The notes beneath the pieces are model-generated. The model was not told the DNA's origin and made no database searches. It saw only the letters and a list, made by a program, of their open reading frames with translations. The position numbers were made by a program, and so were the translations under genes. Shown one piece after another: positions 8,953 to 18,055 of a DNA stretch of 64,000 nt. The stretch is from assembly GCA_035548515.1 (NCBI GenBank), contig DASZSW010000021.1, forward strand, positions 49,085 through 113,084, in the 5' to 3' direction. Every line of letters begins with the position of its first letter. Position 1 is the first letter of the stretch. The stretch comes from DASZQY01 sp035548515 (GTDB lineage: Bacteria > Pseudomonadota > Alphaproteobacteria > Rhizobiales > Kaistiaceae).

Positions 8953-10253
8953 GCCGGCCACCGACCCGGCGGAGCGCCGCGCCCGGCTTTGGCGCACGCG
9001 CGGTTGCGGTGGCGCTGCTCGCGAGCGTCGTCGAGAAGCGCCAACCGCTCGACGCCACGCTGGAAAACGACAAAGCCTTCGCCGCGCTCGACACCCGCGA
9101 CAAGGCGCTCGCCCGCGCCATTGTCGGCACGACGCTCCGCCATTACGGCACCATCGACGCCATTCTCTCGTCGCTGATCCAAAAGCGCCCGCGCGGCGCC
9201 GGAACGCTGAACCGCATCCTGGAGACCGCCACGGCGCAGCTTCTGTTCATGGGCGTCGCCGACCACGCCGCGGTATCGGTGGCCATCGATCAACTCGCCG
9301 CCGATCGCGACGGCGCGCATTTCAAGGGCCTCGCCAACGCCGTGCTTCGTCGCATCGCGCGGGAACGCGAGACGTTGCTCGCCGAATTCGCAATGCCCGA
9401 AGGCGACACGCCCGAGTGGCTCTGGCGCCGCTGGGTGGCGGCCTACGGCGAGGCCACCGCCCGCGCCATCGCGGACGCGCACCACACCGAGCCCTCGCTC
9501 GACCTTTCGGTCAAGTCCGACCCCGCGGACTGGGCTGCGAAGCTCGACGGCATCGTGCTCCCCACCGGCTCCGTCCGCACGGTCGCCGGTGGCGATGTTC
9601 CCTCGCTCGCTGGCTACGCCGAGGGCCAATGGTGGGTGCAGGATGCCGCGGCCGCGCTCCCGGCGAAGCTGCTCGGCGATGTCGCCGGCAAGCGCATCGC
9701 CGACCTGTGCGCCGCGCCCGGCGGCAAAACCGCCCAGCTTGCCGCGGCGGGCGCCGTGGTCACCGCCGTCGATATATCGTCGCCGCGGCTGGAACGCCTG
9801 GCGGCCAACCTCAAGCGGCTGAACCTTGCCGCTGAAACCGTCGCGAGCGATGTGCTCAAGTGGCAGCCCGCGGCTGAGTTCGACGCGATCCTGCTCGACG
9901 CTCCGTGCACCGCGACCGGCACCATCCGCCGCCACCCCGACGTCGTCTGGCTGAAGCGGGCCGAGGACGTCGCTGCCCTGGCGAAGCTCCAGGCGAAGAT
10001 GATCGACCACGCGCTGGGCCTGCTGAAACCTGGCGGCACGCTGGTCTATTGCACCTGCTCGCTTGAGCCCGAGGAGGGGGAAGGTCACGCCGCCGGCCGC
10101 ACCGTCGACCCGATACGTCCCGATGAAGTCGTTGGCTTGGCGGAAATCATCACGCCGGCGGGCACAATCCGCACCCTTCCGTCGCATTTGCCCAACGCCA
10201 ACCCGCGCCTGGCCGGCCTCGACGGCTTCTTCGTCATGCGGCTGCGCAAGTAG
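8943..10253 (+). CDS. rsmB: 16S rRNA (cytosine-C5) methyltransferase RsmB-type
   Basis: A 436-residue RsmB/NOP-family enzyme. An N-terminal NusB-like RNA-binding domain (about 20-150, RDKALARAIVGTTLRHYG) is fused to a SAM-dependent methyltransferase: DLCAAPGGKTAQLAAAGA is the SAM loop, DAPCTATGTIRRHPD contains Cys322, and YCTCSLEPEEGE contains Cys372, the catalytic cysteine pair. It should methylate C967 of 16S rRNA. The GTG start inside the end of htpX is the first that gives a full NusB domain. The gene order rsmB, heparinase-family gene, purH is familiar in Rhizobiales. Confidence 0.92.
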   Translation: MGLSRPPTRRSAAPGFGARAVAVALLASVVEKRQPLDATLENDKAFAALDTRDKALARAIVGTTLRHYGTIDAILSSLIQKRPRGAGTLNRILETATAQLLFMGVADHAAVSVAIDQLAADRDGAHFKGLANAVLRRIARERETLLAEFAMPEGDTPEWLWRRWVAAYGEATARAIADAHHTEPSLDLSVKSDPADWAAKLDGIVLPTGSVRTVAGGDVPSLAGYAEGQWWVQDAAAALPAKLLGDVAGKRIADLCAAPGGKTAQLAAAGAVVTAVDISSPRLERLAANLKRLNLAAETVASDVLKWQPAAEFDAILLDAPCTATGTIRRHPDVVWLKRAEDVAALAKLQAKMIDHALGLLKPGGTLVYCTCSLEPEEGEGHAAGRTVDPIRPDEVVGLAEIITPAGTIRTLPSHLPNANPRLAGLDGFFVMRLRK

Positions 10254-10374
10254 CGAAGTTGCCCGCACAAGCGTAGCGGGAATAACCCTGCCACGCATTT
10301 GCCCATACGCATCAATAGGGCGATAGTCCGCGCCGAATCGGGTGGCGGGCGTGCGTGAGGGGAGTAGGTAGCGA

Positions 10375-12129
10375 ATGGCGATCGGATCTGCGTCCGGTCC
10401 GGGTCGGCAGCTGCGCTTTGCCTTCAGCGCGGGGCGGCGCGCCCTCGCCTATCGTTTCCATGCGAGCTTCCTCTATCGCTGGCGCTTCGCCGGCCAGCAG
10501 CCCGAACGCCTCACCATCGCGCCCATCGATCTGCGCACCGCCGACCCGACGGTCGCGCTCGATATCTACGCCGGCCGCTGGGTGTTCAACGGCGACGGCG
10601 TCGACATCGAGGGCTTCTCCGTGTTCGACGCCGAGCCGCCGAACGAGGAGTGGGCGCGCCAGCTCCACTCCTTCGGCTGGCTGAGGCACCTGCGCGCTTC
10701 CGACATGGCGCTGTCGCGTTCCAATGCGCGCAGCCTGGTCGACGAATGGATCCGCTTCTCCTCCCATCACGACAAGGTCGCGTGGAATCCGGAGATCGTG
10801 GCGCGCCGCCTGATGGCCTGGCTCAGCCAGACGCCCCTGGTGCTGGAGGGCTGCGACTTCAATTTCTATCGCCGCTTCATGCGCTCGCTCGGCAAGCAGT
10901 TGCGCTATCTCCGCCGCGTCGCCCACGATGCCGGCCCCGGCCTGCCGCGCCTCCGCGTGATGATCGCGCTGGCGGCAATGGCACTATCCATCCCCGAGCA
11001 GCAGCGGTTCCTGAAGCAGGCGCAGCGCCGCCTCGACGTGGAGCTGGTGGCACAGATTCTGCCTGATGGCGGCCATGTCAGCCGCAACCCCGGCGTCATC
11101 CTCGAGCTGCTTGTCGAGCTGCTGCCGCTCCGCCAGGCGTTCATTGCCAAAAGCGTGCCGCCCTCGCGCATCCTGCTCTCCGCCATCGATCGCATGATGC
11201 CGATGCTGCGTTTCTTCCGGCAGGGCGACGGCAGCTTTACCCATTTCAACGGCATGGGCGACACCGCCACCGACCAGCTGGCGACGATACTCGCCTACGA
11301 CGACGCCCGCGCCGCAGTGCCCGCCAATGCGCCACATTCCGGCTACCAGCGCGTTGAGGCAAGCGGCACGATCGTGGTCGTCGACGCCGGCCGCCCGCCG
11401 CCGCCCGATTTCAGCGTCGGCGCCCACGCCGGCTGCCTGTCCTTCGAGATGAGCGTCGGCCGGCAGCGTCTGATAGTGAACTGCGGTGTGCCGAAACCCA
11501 GCGCCGCCGCACTCCGGCGTCTCGCCCGCACCACCGCCGCCCACTCGACAGTGACCATCAACGACACGTCATCCTGCCGCATCCTCAACCGCGGCGTTGT
11601 CGGTGAAGTCTTCGGCGAGGCCGTCGTCGCCGGGCCGAACCGCATCGACGTCGCCCGCCGCAGCGTGCATGGCGCGACCGAACTCGACCTCCGCCACAAT
11701 GGCTACGTCGACCGCTACCGTCTGGTGCATGAACGCCAGCTCTCGCTCTCCGATGCCGGCGACCGGCTGGAGGGCATGGATACCTTCGTCATGCCCAACG
11801 GCGACGTCAGCCGCAGCGGCAAGGACTCCTTCGCCATCCGCTTCCACCTCCATCCCAACGTGCGCGCCATCGTGCTGCACGACCGCCGCGCGGTGCTGAT
11901 GGAACTGCCTGACGGCGAGAGCTGGGAGTTCGAGACCGACGGCCCCGAGATCGCCATCGAGGAATCGATCCTGCTCTCCGACAACCGCGGCAACCGCGCG
12001 ACCGAGCAGGTCGTGATCTACGGCCGCGTTCAGCAGACGCCGCGGGTGCAGTGGACCCTGCACCGCACCGCCCTTGCCGGCCGCCGCGCCCGCACCGTCG
12101 CCGCATCCCAGGACGAATTCGCCCGCTAG
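10375..12129 (+). CDS. Heparinase II/III family protein
   Basis: A 584-residue protein of the heparinase II/III fold. An N-terminal alpha-helical toroid region (about 100-300, NPGVILELLVELLPLRQAF, FFRQGDGSFTHFNGMG) leads to a C-terminal beta-sandwich with DFSVGAHAGCLSFEMSVGRQRLIVNCG, TAAHSTVTINDTSSCR and HNGYVDRYRLVHERQLSL. These enzymes eliminate uronate-containing polysaccharides, but the alphaproteobacterial branch next to rsmB and purH has no known substrate. No signal peptide is apparent, which is odd for a polysaccharide lyase. Spacing to purH is only 19 bp. Confidence 0.85.
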   Translation: MAIGSASGPGRQLRFAFSAGRRALAYRFHASFLYRWRFAGQQPERLTIAPIDLRTADPTVALDIYAGRWVFNGDGVDIEGFSVFDAEPPNEEWARQLHSFGWLRHLRASDMALSRSNARSLVDEWIRFSSHHDKVAWNPEIVARRLMAWLSQTPLVLEGCDFNFYRRFMRSLGKQLRYLRRVAHDAGPGLPRLRVMIALAAMALSIPEQQRFLKQAQRRLDVELVAQILPDGGHVSRNPGVILELLVELLPLRQAFIAKSVPPSRILLSAIDRMMPMLRFFRQGDGSFTHFNGMGDTATDQLATILAYDDARAAVPANAPHSGYQRVEASGTIVVVDAGRPPPPDFSVGAHAGCLSFEMSVGRQRLIVNCGVPKPSAAALRRLARTTAAHSTVTINDTSSCRILNRGVVGEVFGEAVVAGPNRIDVARRSVHGATELDLRHNGYVDRYRLVHERQLSLSDAGDRLEGMDTFVMPNGDVSRSGKDSFAIRFHLHPNVRAIVLHDRRAVLMELPDGESWEFETDGPEIAIEESILLSDNRGNRATEQVVIYGRVQQTPRVQWTLHRTALAGRRARTVAASQDEFAR

Positions 12130-12148
12130 CGCCACGAGCCCGTCACCA

Positions 12149-13756
12149 ATGTCGATCAAGCCCGCCGCCACGCCGTTGCCCGATCGCGTGCAAATCCGCC
12201 GCGCGCTCATCTCGGTCTTCGACAAGACTGGCGCCGTGGATCTGGCAAAGGCGCTCGCCGCGGCAAACGTCGAAATCGTCTCCACCGGCGGCACCCTCGC
12301 CGCGATCAAGGCTGCCGGAATCGCCGCCAAGGACGTCGCCGACCTCACCGGCTTCCCCGAAATCATGGATGGCCGCGTCAAGACGCTGCACCCCAAGGTG
12401 CACGGCGGCCTGCTCGCCGTCCGCGACGACCCGGCTCACGCACAGGCGATGGCCGATCACGCCATCGCCGGCATCGACCTGCTCGTCTCCAACCTCTACC
12501 CGTTCGAGGCGACCGTCGCCTCCGGCGCCGACGAGCGCACCATCGTCGAGAACATCGACATCGGCGGTCCCGCCATGATCCGCGCCGCCGCCAAGAACCA
12601 CGGCTATGTCGCGGTCGTGGTCGACCCGGCCGACTACGCGGAGATCACCGGCGCCATCGCCGCCGGCACGACGCTGGCGCTCCGCCGGCGCCTCGCGGCC
12701 AAGGCATACGCCCGCACTGCCGCCTACGACGCCGCCGTTTCCGGCTGGTTTGGCGAGGCCGTCGGCGAACCCTACCCGGCCTTCGCGGCATGGGGCGGCA
12801 AGCTTGTCGAGAAGTTGCGCTACGGCGAGAATCCGCACCAGTCGGCCGCGCTTTATCGCACCGGCGAGCAGCGCCCCGGCGTCTCCAGCGCCCGCCAGGT
12901 CCAGGGCAAGGAGCTGTCCTACAACAACATCAACGATACCGACGCCGCCTTCGAGCTGATCGCCGAGTTCGATCCGAAGGACAGCGCCGCGGTGGGGATC
13001 ATCAAGCACGCCAACCCATGCGGCGTCGCGGTCGCACCGACGCTCGCCGAGGCCTACCGCAACGCCTTCCGCACCGACACGTTCTCCGCCTTCGGCGGCA
13101 TCGTCGCCATGAACCGCCCGATGGACGAAGGCATCGCCTCCGAGATCGTGAAAATCTTCACCGAGGTGATTGTCGCGCCGGGCGCCAGCGACGCCGCGCT
13201 CGCCATCCTCGCCGCGAAGAAGAACCTGCGCATCCTGCTGGTCGACCGCCTCCCCGATCCGCGCGCGAAAAGCGTCACCGTGCGCTCCGTCGCCGGCGGC
13301 CTGCTGGTGCAAGACCGTGACGCCGGCATGATCACCCGCGCCGACCTCAAGGTCGTGACCAAACGGGCGCCCACCGATGCCGAGATCGCCGACCTCATGT
13401 TCGCCTGGCGCGTCGCCAAGCACGTGAAGTCCAACGCCATCGTCTACGCCAGGAACGGCGCCACCGCGGGCATCGGCGCAGGCCAGATGTCGCGCCTGGA
13501 TTCCGCCATCCTAGCCGCCCGCAAGGCGGCCGATTCTGCGAAGGAAGCAAAGCTTCCCGAGTCTCTAGCCAAGGGCTCGGTCTGCGCCTCCGATGCCTTC
13601 TTCCCGTTCCCCGACGGGCTGGAAGCCGCCGCGGACGCCGGCATCACCGCCGTGATCCAACCCGGCGGCTCGCAGAACGATGCCGCCGTCATCGCAGCCG
13701 CCGATCAACGCGGGATCGCGATGGTCATCACGGGCATGCGCCACTTCCGGCACTAG
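12149..13756 (+). CDS. purH: Bifunctional AICAR transformylase / IMP cyclohydrolase
   Basis: PurH performs the last two steps of de novo IMP synthesis. The 535-residue protein has the N-terminal IMP cyclohydrolase domain (RRALISVFDKTG, STGGTLAAI, GRVKTLHPKVHGGLL) and the C-terminal transformylase domain (RYGENPHQSAALY, KELSYNNINDTDAA, IIKHANPCGVA, AFGGIVAMNRP, VKSNAIVYA). The ATG at 12149 gives the family start; a longer in-frame opening reaches back into the heparinase gene. The stop codon shares a CTAG tetranucleotide with the stop of the convergent TPR gene. Confidence 0.98.
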   Translation: MSIKPAATPLPDRVQIRRALISVFDKTGAVDLAKALAAANVEIVSTGGTLAAIKAAGIAAKDVADLTGFPEIMDGRVKTLHPKVHGGLLAVRDDPAHAQAMADHAIAGIDLLVSNLYPFEATVASGADERTIVENIDIGGPAMIRAAAKNHGYVAVVVDPADYAEITGAIAAGTTLALRRRLAAKAYARTAAYDAAVSGWFGEAVGEPYPAFAAWGGKLVEKLRYGENPHQSAALYRTGEQRPGVSSARQVQGKELSYNNINDTDAAFELIAEFDPKDSAAVGIIKHANPCGVAVAPTLAEAYRNAFRTDTFSAFGGIVAMNRPMDEGIASEIVKIFTEVIVAPGASDAALAILAAKKNLRILLVDRLPDPRAKSVTVRSVAGGLLVQDRDAGMITRADLKVVTKRAPTDAEIADLMFAWRVAKHVKSNAIVYARNGATAGIGAGQMSRLDSAILAARKAADSAKEAKLPESLAKGSVCASDAFFPFPDGLEAAADAGITAVIQPGGSQNDAAVIAAADQRGIAMVITGMRHFRH

Positions 13757-15771
13757 TCCCGCTGCGCAACCTTTGCCTTCAGCTCCCGCGCAATCCGCGC
13801 GAACACACCATCCCAGTCGCCGGGAGTCTCCTGCCGGAACAACCGCATCGTCGGGTACCACGGCGTATCCGCGCGCCCCTCCATCCAGCGCCAGTCGGGA
13901 TGCCGCGACAGCGCCACCCATGTCGGCCGTCCGAGCGCACCGGCGAGATGCGTCGGCGCGGTGTCCGACATCACCAGCAGGTCGAGGTTGGCCATGATGG
14001 CCGCCATCTCCTGCAGGCCGTCGGGGTTGTTCTCCAGCTCCTCGCCGAAACGCGTGATGCGCATCGCATCGCCAAGCGCGTCGAGCTGATCCAGTCCCAC
14101 CTGCGCCTGCACGCTGAACAGCCGCACGCCCGGCACGTCGGCGAGCGGCGCAAACTTCGCCAGCGGGATCGAGCGCGACGCGTCGCGCGCGTATTTCAGT
14201 GCGCCCTGCCACACGATCCCGACGCGCAGGCCGCCCTTGCCGATCCGGCCCGCCCACTTGGCGATGCGCAGTGGATCGGCGTTGAGATATGACCGTGGCG
14301 CCGGCAATGTCTCCATCGTGTCGTGGAACGCCCACGGCAGGCTCATCAACGACACCTGATAATCGAACCCGCTCCGCAACCCGACATTTCCCGTGACATC
14401 GACATCGGGAAAATTCGGCGCGAGCAGGCGCGACAGCGCCGGCTGGATGGACAGCGTGATCGCCGCGCCGGTCGCCTTCAGCCGCGGCACGTAGCGCACG
14501 AACTGCAGCGTGTCGCCGAGCCCCTGCTCGCCGTAGACCAGCAGCCGCTTGCCCGATACCGGTTCGCCCGTCCACTTCGGTGCCAGCTTGATGAAGGCGC
14601 GGTGCGGATGATCGTGCTGCTTCAGCCGCCACTCGTGGTCTTCCCAGCCGTTCTCCCAGTCACCCAGTGAGAGACGCAGGAAGGCCCGATTGTAGTGGGT
14701 CTGGAACGCCTCGGGATCGGCCGCGATGGCCCGCTCGAAGTCCGCTAGCGCGGCGGCAGTATCGCCAAGCAGCGCGCGTGACAGCGCCAGCACCGGCAGG
14801 TACGCCTTCTCGCTGGCGCCGAGCCGCTTCGCTTCGCCGATCGCCGCGAGACTCTCCTCCTGCCGCCCCATCTCGGCGAGGATTGCCCCGCGCGTCACGA
14901 ACGCGTCGGCCTTGCGCGGCGCCGCCTCGATCAGCGCGTCGGTCGCCGCCAGTCCCTCCGCGAAGCGTCGCAGCTTGAGTAGCGCGGTCGCCCGCTCGCT
15001 GAGCGCCTCCACGTCCTTCGCGTCGCGCGCCAGCAAAACGTCGGCCGCCGACAGCGCCTCATCGTGGCGCTGTGCGTCGTTGAGGAGGCTGGCGCGGAAG
15101 CGCAGGCCGTCGAGGTTTTGCGGATCGGCGGCGAGCGCCGAGTCGATCGCGCCGAACGCGTCGGCGAACTGCCCCATGTCGCGGTACGCCATCGCCCGGC
15201 CGATCTGCGCCCCGGCAAGCGCCGGCTTGAGCCGCAGCGCCCGGGTGAACTCGTCGAGCGCCTCCTGGCCGCGCTTCAGCGCACCAAGCGCCAGGCCGCG
15301 ATTGAGATGCGCCTCGGCGAAATTCGGCTGCGCCCGAAGCGCCCGCGCATACGCCGTCACCGCGTCCTCGTAGCGCTCCATCGCGCGAAGCACGTTGCCG
15401 CGGTTGAAATGTGCGTTGGCATACTCGCTTCGGAGCCGCAGCGCGCGATCCAGCGCCGCCAGCGCCTCCTCATGCCGCCCAAGCTCGAGCAAGGCAGCGC
15501 CGCGATTGGCGTAGGGCTCCGGCGCATTTGGCGCCAGCCGTACCGCCGCGTCGAACGCCTTCAGCGCCTCGCGCGCGTCACCCCGTTTGAGGTGCACGTC
15601 GCCGGCGATGCTATTGCCGGGTGCCGTCTTCAGCAGACCGCGCTCGGCGACCAGCTTCAATGCATCGTCGTAGCGCCCAGCGGCGTGCAGCTGGACCGCC
15701 TCGGCGAGCGCACGCTGTGCCGCCTCGTCATACTTTGGCTTTACGCCGAAAATTGGCGTCTGCTGTTTCAT
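13753..15771 (-). CDS. TPR-repeat protein with glycosyltransferase-like C-terminal domain
   Basis: A 672-residue cytoplasmic protein. Residues 15-370 are tandem 34-residue TPR units (for example RGDAREALKAFDAAVRLAPN, GRHEEALAALDRALRLRSE). The C-terminal 280 residues resemble a GT9/ADP-heptose-transferase-like domain: LLVYGEQGLGDTLQFVRYVPRL, RVGIVWQGALKY, MSDTAPTHLAGALGRPTWVAL and RADTPWYPTMRLFRQ. This architecture is widespread in alphaproteobacteria and usually unassigned; roles in protein or polysaccharide glycosylation are only inferred. It shares a CTAG with the purH stop and has no same-strand partner nearby. Confidence 0.85.
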   Translation of the reverse strand: MKQQTPIFGVKPKYDEAAQRALAEAVQLHAAGRYDDALKLVAERGLLKTAPGNSIAGDVHLKRGDAREALKAFDAAVRLAPNAPEPYANRGAALLELGRHEEALAALDRALRLRSEYANAHFNRGNVLRAMERYEDAVTAYARALRAQPNFAEAHLNRGLALGALKRGQEALDEFTRALRLKPALAGAQIGRAMAYRDMGQFADAFGAIDSALAADPQNLDGLRFRASLLNDAQRHDEALSAADVLLARDAKDVEALSERATALLKLRRFAEGLAATDALIEAAPRKADAFVTRGAILAEMGRQEESLAAIGEAKRLGASEKAYLPVLALSRALLGDTAAALADFERAIAADPEAFQTHYNRAFLRLSLGDWENGWEDHEWRLKQHDHPHRAFIKLAPKWTGEPVSGKRLLVYGEQGLGDTLQFVRYVPRLKATGAAITLSIQPALSRLLAPNFPDVDVTGNVGLRSGFDYQVSLMSLPWAFHDTMETLPAPRSYLNADPLRIAKWAGRIGKGGLRVGIVWQGALKYARDASRSIPLAKFAPLADVPGVRLFSVQAQVGLDQLDALGDAMRITRFGEELENNPDGLQEMAAIMANLDLLVMSDTAPTHLAGALGRPTWVALSRHPDWRWMEGRADTPWYPTMRLFRQETPGDWDGVFARIARELKAKVAQRD

Positions 15772-15811
15772 CGCGGCGGACGTTAGCCCATCGCGGTTGC
15801 CCGCGCCAAAG

Positions 15812-16432
15812 TCACAGAATCACGACGTCGTCGGGCAGTTCGTCGCGGTCGTCCGGACGCGGCGGGAAATGATCGGCCAGCACCTTGCCTGATATCCTCG
15901 CCGCGGCGATCAGACCATCCGCCAGCCGTCCGGCACGTACCTCGGCGAGCAACTGGTCCATCGCCGCCTGCCAGACATCGGCGGATACCTTCGCCGCGAT
16001 GCCGGTATCCGCGATGATCTCCGCCTGCCGCTCGACCAGCGACACAAAGATCAGCACGCCGGTGCGCCGCTCCGTATTGGTCAGCCCGTGCGCCAGGAAC
16101 TGGTGCCCGGCCATCGCCCGCACCGCATCGCGTTTGACCGAGGCCGGCACGACGGCCATCTTCACTGGCGGCAGCGACAGGACGATCGCCAGAACCGCGA
16201 ACCCGGCGAGTTGCGCGGAGAAGATGAGCGACGCCGGCCACAGCGTCAGAAAAATGAGGGGCAGCGGCACGACCAGCGCGGCCAGCATCGCCCACAGCAA
16301 AGGGACGAAACGGTAGTCGTCGCTCTGCTCCGCGACGACAGTGAAGATCTCGCCGGCAGTCTTCGCTTCGGCGCTCGCAACTGCGTCGCGCACACGCGCA
16401 CGTTCGGCATCGCTGAGCGGCATGTGGCGCAT
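15812..16432 (-). CDS. TPM-domain membrane protein (second of pair)
   Basis: A 206-residue protein. An N-terminal TPM-like segment (LSDAERARVRDAVASAEAKTAGEIFTVV) is followed by two hydrophobic segments (about 50-70 and 75-95). The remainder matches TPM_phosphatase-type proteins: HQFLAHGLTNTERRTGVLIFVSLVERQAEIIADTGIAAKV. It starts at ATG 16432 inside the stop of the upstream TPM gene (TGATG), so translation is coupled; an alternative ATG lies three codons later. It is the last gene of the lemA-TPM-TPM operon. Biochemical function is unknown. Confidence 0.85.
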   Translation of the reverse strand: MRHMPLSDAERARVRDAVASAEAKTAGEIFTVVAEQSDDYRFVPLLWAMLAALVVPLPLIFLTLWPASLIFSAQLAGFAVLAIVLSLPPVKMAVVPASVKRDAVRAMAGHQFLAHGLTNTERRTGVLIFVSLVERQAEIIADTGIAAKVSADVWQAAMDQLLAEVRAGRLADGLIAAARISGKVLADHFPPRPDDRDELPDDVVIL

Positions 16433-17220
16433 CACCAGCTCCCCGACGATCCGCCGCCGCCGAACGAGCCGCCGCCGCCCGAGAAGCCACCGCCGCCGCT
16501 CGAGCCGCCCCACGATCCGCCGCCACCGCCGCTCCATCCGCCACGCGAGGAACGCGAGTTGAGGATCGCCGATGCGATCAGCCAGCCGAGGCCCGAGCCT
16601 CCGCGCCGCCTGCCGGCGCCCCGGCGGAGCGAACTGATGACAATGAAGATGACGATGATCACCAAGACAGGCGCGATGCCGCTCCAGAAGCCGCCGTCCG
16701 CCGGCCGTTTCTCGGCCTGCTTCTGGATCTCCTCGGCATCGCCGGACAGGACCTGGATCGCATCGTCGACGCCGCGTTCGATGCCGCCGGCATAATCGTT
16801 GGCGCGAAAGCGCGGCAGGATCGAACTCTGGATGATGACCTGCGTCAGCGCGTCGGTCATCGTGCCTTCCAGCCCGTAGCCGACCTCGAAACCAACCTTG
16901 TGCTCGTTGGGCGCTACCAGCAGGATCAGGCCGTTGTTCTTGCCCTTCTGCCCGATGCCCCAGGCACGGCCGAGCTGCACGCCATAGTCCTGGATGTCGT
17001 AGCCCTCCAGCGACTTCACCGTCGCCACGACGAACTGGTCGGTGTTCTTCTCTTCGAGTTGCCGCAGCTTGGCGTCCAGCCGCTCCGCGATCGCGGCCGG
17101 TATGATTCCGGTCTGATCGACGACGCGGCCCGTCAGCGCCGGGAATGTCGGCGCCGCTTCGGCAACCGTGGCGAAGACGAGCGCAAGGAGGACGAGACCT
17201 CCCCGCACGAACGCGCGCAT
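16432..17220 (-). CDS. TPM-domain (YgcG-type) secreted/membrane protein
   Basis: A 262-residue protein. It has a signal peptide (residues 1-22, FATVAEAAP), then a TPM domain (LTGRVVDQTGIIP, LEEKNTDQFVVATVKSLEGYDIQDYGVQLGRAWGIGQKGKNNGLILLVAPNEHKVGFEVGYGLEG), a single transmembrane helix (GIAPVLVIIVIFIVISSL) and a C-terminal low-complexity tail of Gly, Ser and Trp. This is the YgcG plan: periplasmic TPM domain, one helix and a glycine-rich cytoplasmic tail. It lies two bases after lemA, its near-universal partner. The role is unknown; membrane-protein quality control has been suggested for the family. Confidence 0.9.
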   Translation of the reverse strand: MRAFVRGGLVLLALVFATVAEAAPTFPALTGRVVDQTGIIPAAIAERLDAKLRQLEEKNTDQFVVATVKSLEGYDIQDYGVQLGRAWGIGQKGKNNGLILLVAPNEHKVGFEVGYGLEGTMTDALTQVIIQSSILPRFRANDYAGGIERGVDDAIQVLSGDAEEIQKQAEKRPADGGFWSGIAPVLVIIVIFIVISSLRRGAGRRRGGSGLGWLIASAILNSRSSRGGWSGGGGGSWGGSSGGGGFSGGGGSFGGGGSSGSW

Positions 17221-17222
17221 GG

Positions 17223-17819
17223 TCAGAACTTCACTGTCGGCGCATTCATGTTCTGCGCGTCGATGGTGAACGTCTCCATCGGCTTGGCGCCGTAGATCAT
17301 CGCCCACAGCCGGCCGGGGAACGTCCGCACCTCGGTGTTGTACTGCTGGACCGCCCCGATGTAGTCGCGCCGCGCCACGGCGATGCGGTTCTCGGTGCCT
17401 TCGAGCTGCGACTGGAGCGCCAGGAAGTTCTGGTTCGACTTCAGATCCGGGTACGCCTCGGTGATAGCCAGCAGACGCGACAACGCCGCGCCAAGCTCGC
17501 CCTGCGCCGCCTGGAATTTCTGGAACGCATCCGGGTTGGTGAGGATATCCGCCGGCACCTGCAGCTGCGTCGCCTTCGCGCGCGCCTCGGTGACTTCGGT
17601 CAGCACCTTTTCTTCCTGCGTGGCGTAACCCTTCACCGTCTCGACAAGGTTCGGGATGAGATCGGCACGCCGCTGATATTGATTCAGCACCTCGCTCCAC
17701 GCCGCCTTCGCCTGCTCCTCGTAGGTCGGGATGGTGTTGATGCCACACGCGGACAGCATCGCGGCAAGCGCGACGACAATCGCGATGGAAAGCGGACGGC
17801 GAACGGCAACAGCGGCCAT
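17223..17819 (-). CDS. lemA: LemA family lipoprotein
   Basis: A 198-residue LemA protein. The N-terminus (SIAIVVALAAMLSACGIN) is a lipoprotein signal with lipobox Cys, then YEEQAKAAWSEVLNQYQRRADLIPNLVETVKGYA, the invariant LemA helix, and SRLLAITEAYPDLKSNQNF. LemA proteins are helical membrane-anchored proteins of unknown activity, found with TPM proteins or M48 proteases. The start at 17819 begins the signal peptide. It is first of a three-gene operon with the two TPM genes and is divergent from imuA. Confidence 0.93.
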   Translation of the reverse strand: MAAVAVRRPLSIAIVVALAAMLSACGINTIPTYEEQAKAAWSEVLNQYQRRADLIPNLVETVKGYATQEEKVLTEVTEARAKATQLQVPADILTNPDAFQKFQAAQGELGAALSRLLAITEAYPDLKSNQNFLALQSQLEGTENRIAVARRDYIGAVQQYNTEVRTFPGRLWAMIYGAKPMETFTIDAQNMNAPTVKF

Positions 17820-18012
17820 GAAGGCTCCCTCCAGCAAACGACGCGCGGAACGTAGTGATTCACGGCCGCCGTACAAGCGAACATGGTCACGGGGGCACCA
17901 CCGCGCCCTGCGCTGGATCAAGACATTGCGTTTGTCGCCATGCCCGAACGCAAGACGACCCCGAATGTGATCGACCCACGCTTGACTCTCATCCCGATTC
18001 CCGGAATCAATA

Positions 18013-18027
18013 GAACAAAACAGGAAC
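18013..18027 (+). promoter_or_regulatory. LexA (SOS) box of the imuA-imuB-dnaE2 operon
   Basis: The sequence GAACAAAACAGGAAC is an exact GAAC-N7-GAAC direct repeat, the alphaproteobacterial LexA operator form (GTTC-N7-GTTC on the other strand). It lies 29 bp upstream of the imuA start codon, in the interval shared with the divergent lemA promoter. The mutasome operon is a classic SOS target in this class, so position and sequence agree. Confidence 0.88.
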
Positions 18028-18055
18028 ACATTCCCATTCACCGGGTTGGAAAGCC

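Noticed and set aside
8235..10298. A 687-codon open frame antisense to htpX and rsmB
   Set aside because: It is Arg-, Gly- and Ala-rich with no motif and lies opposite two well-recognised genes. High-GC coding DNA leaves such long shadows.
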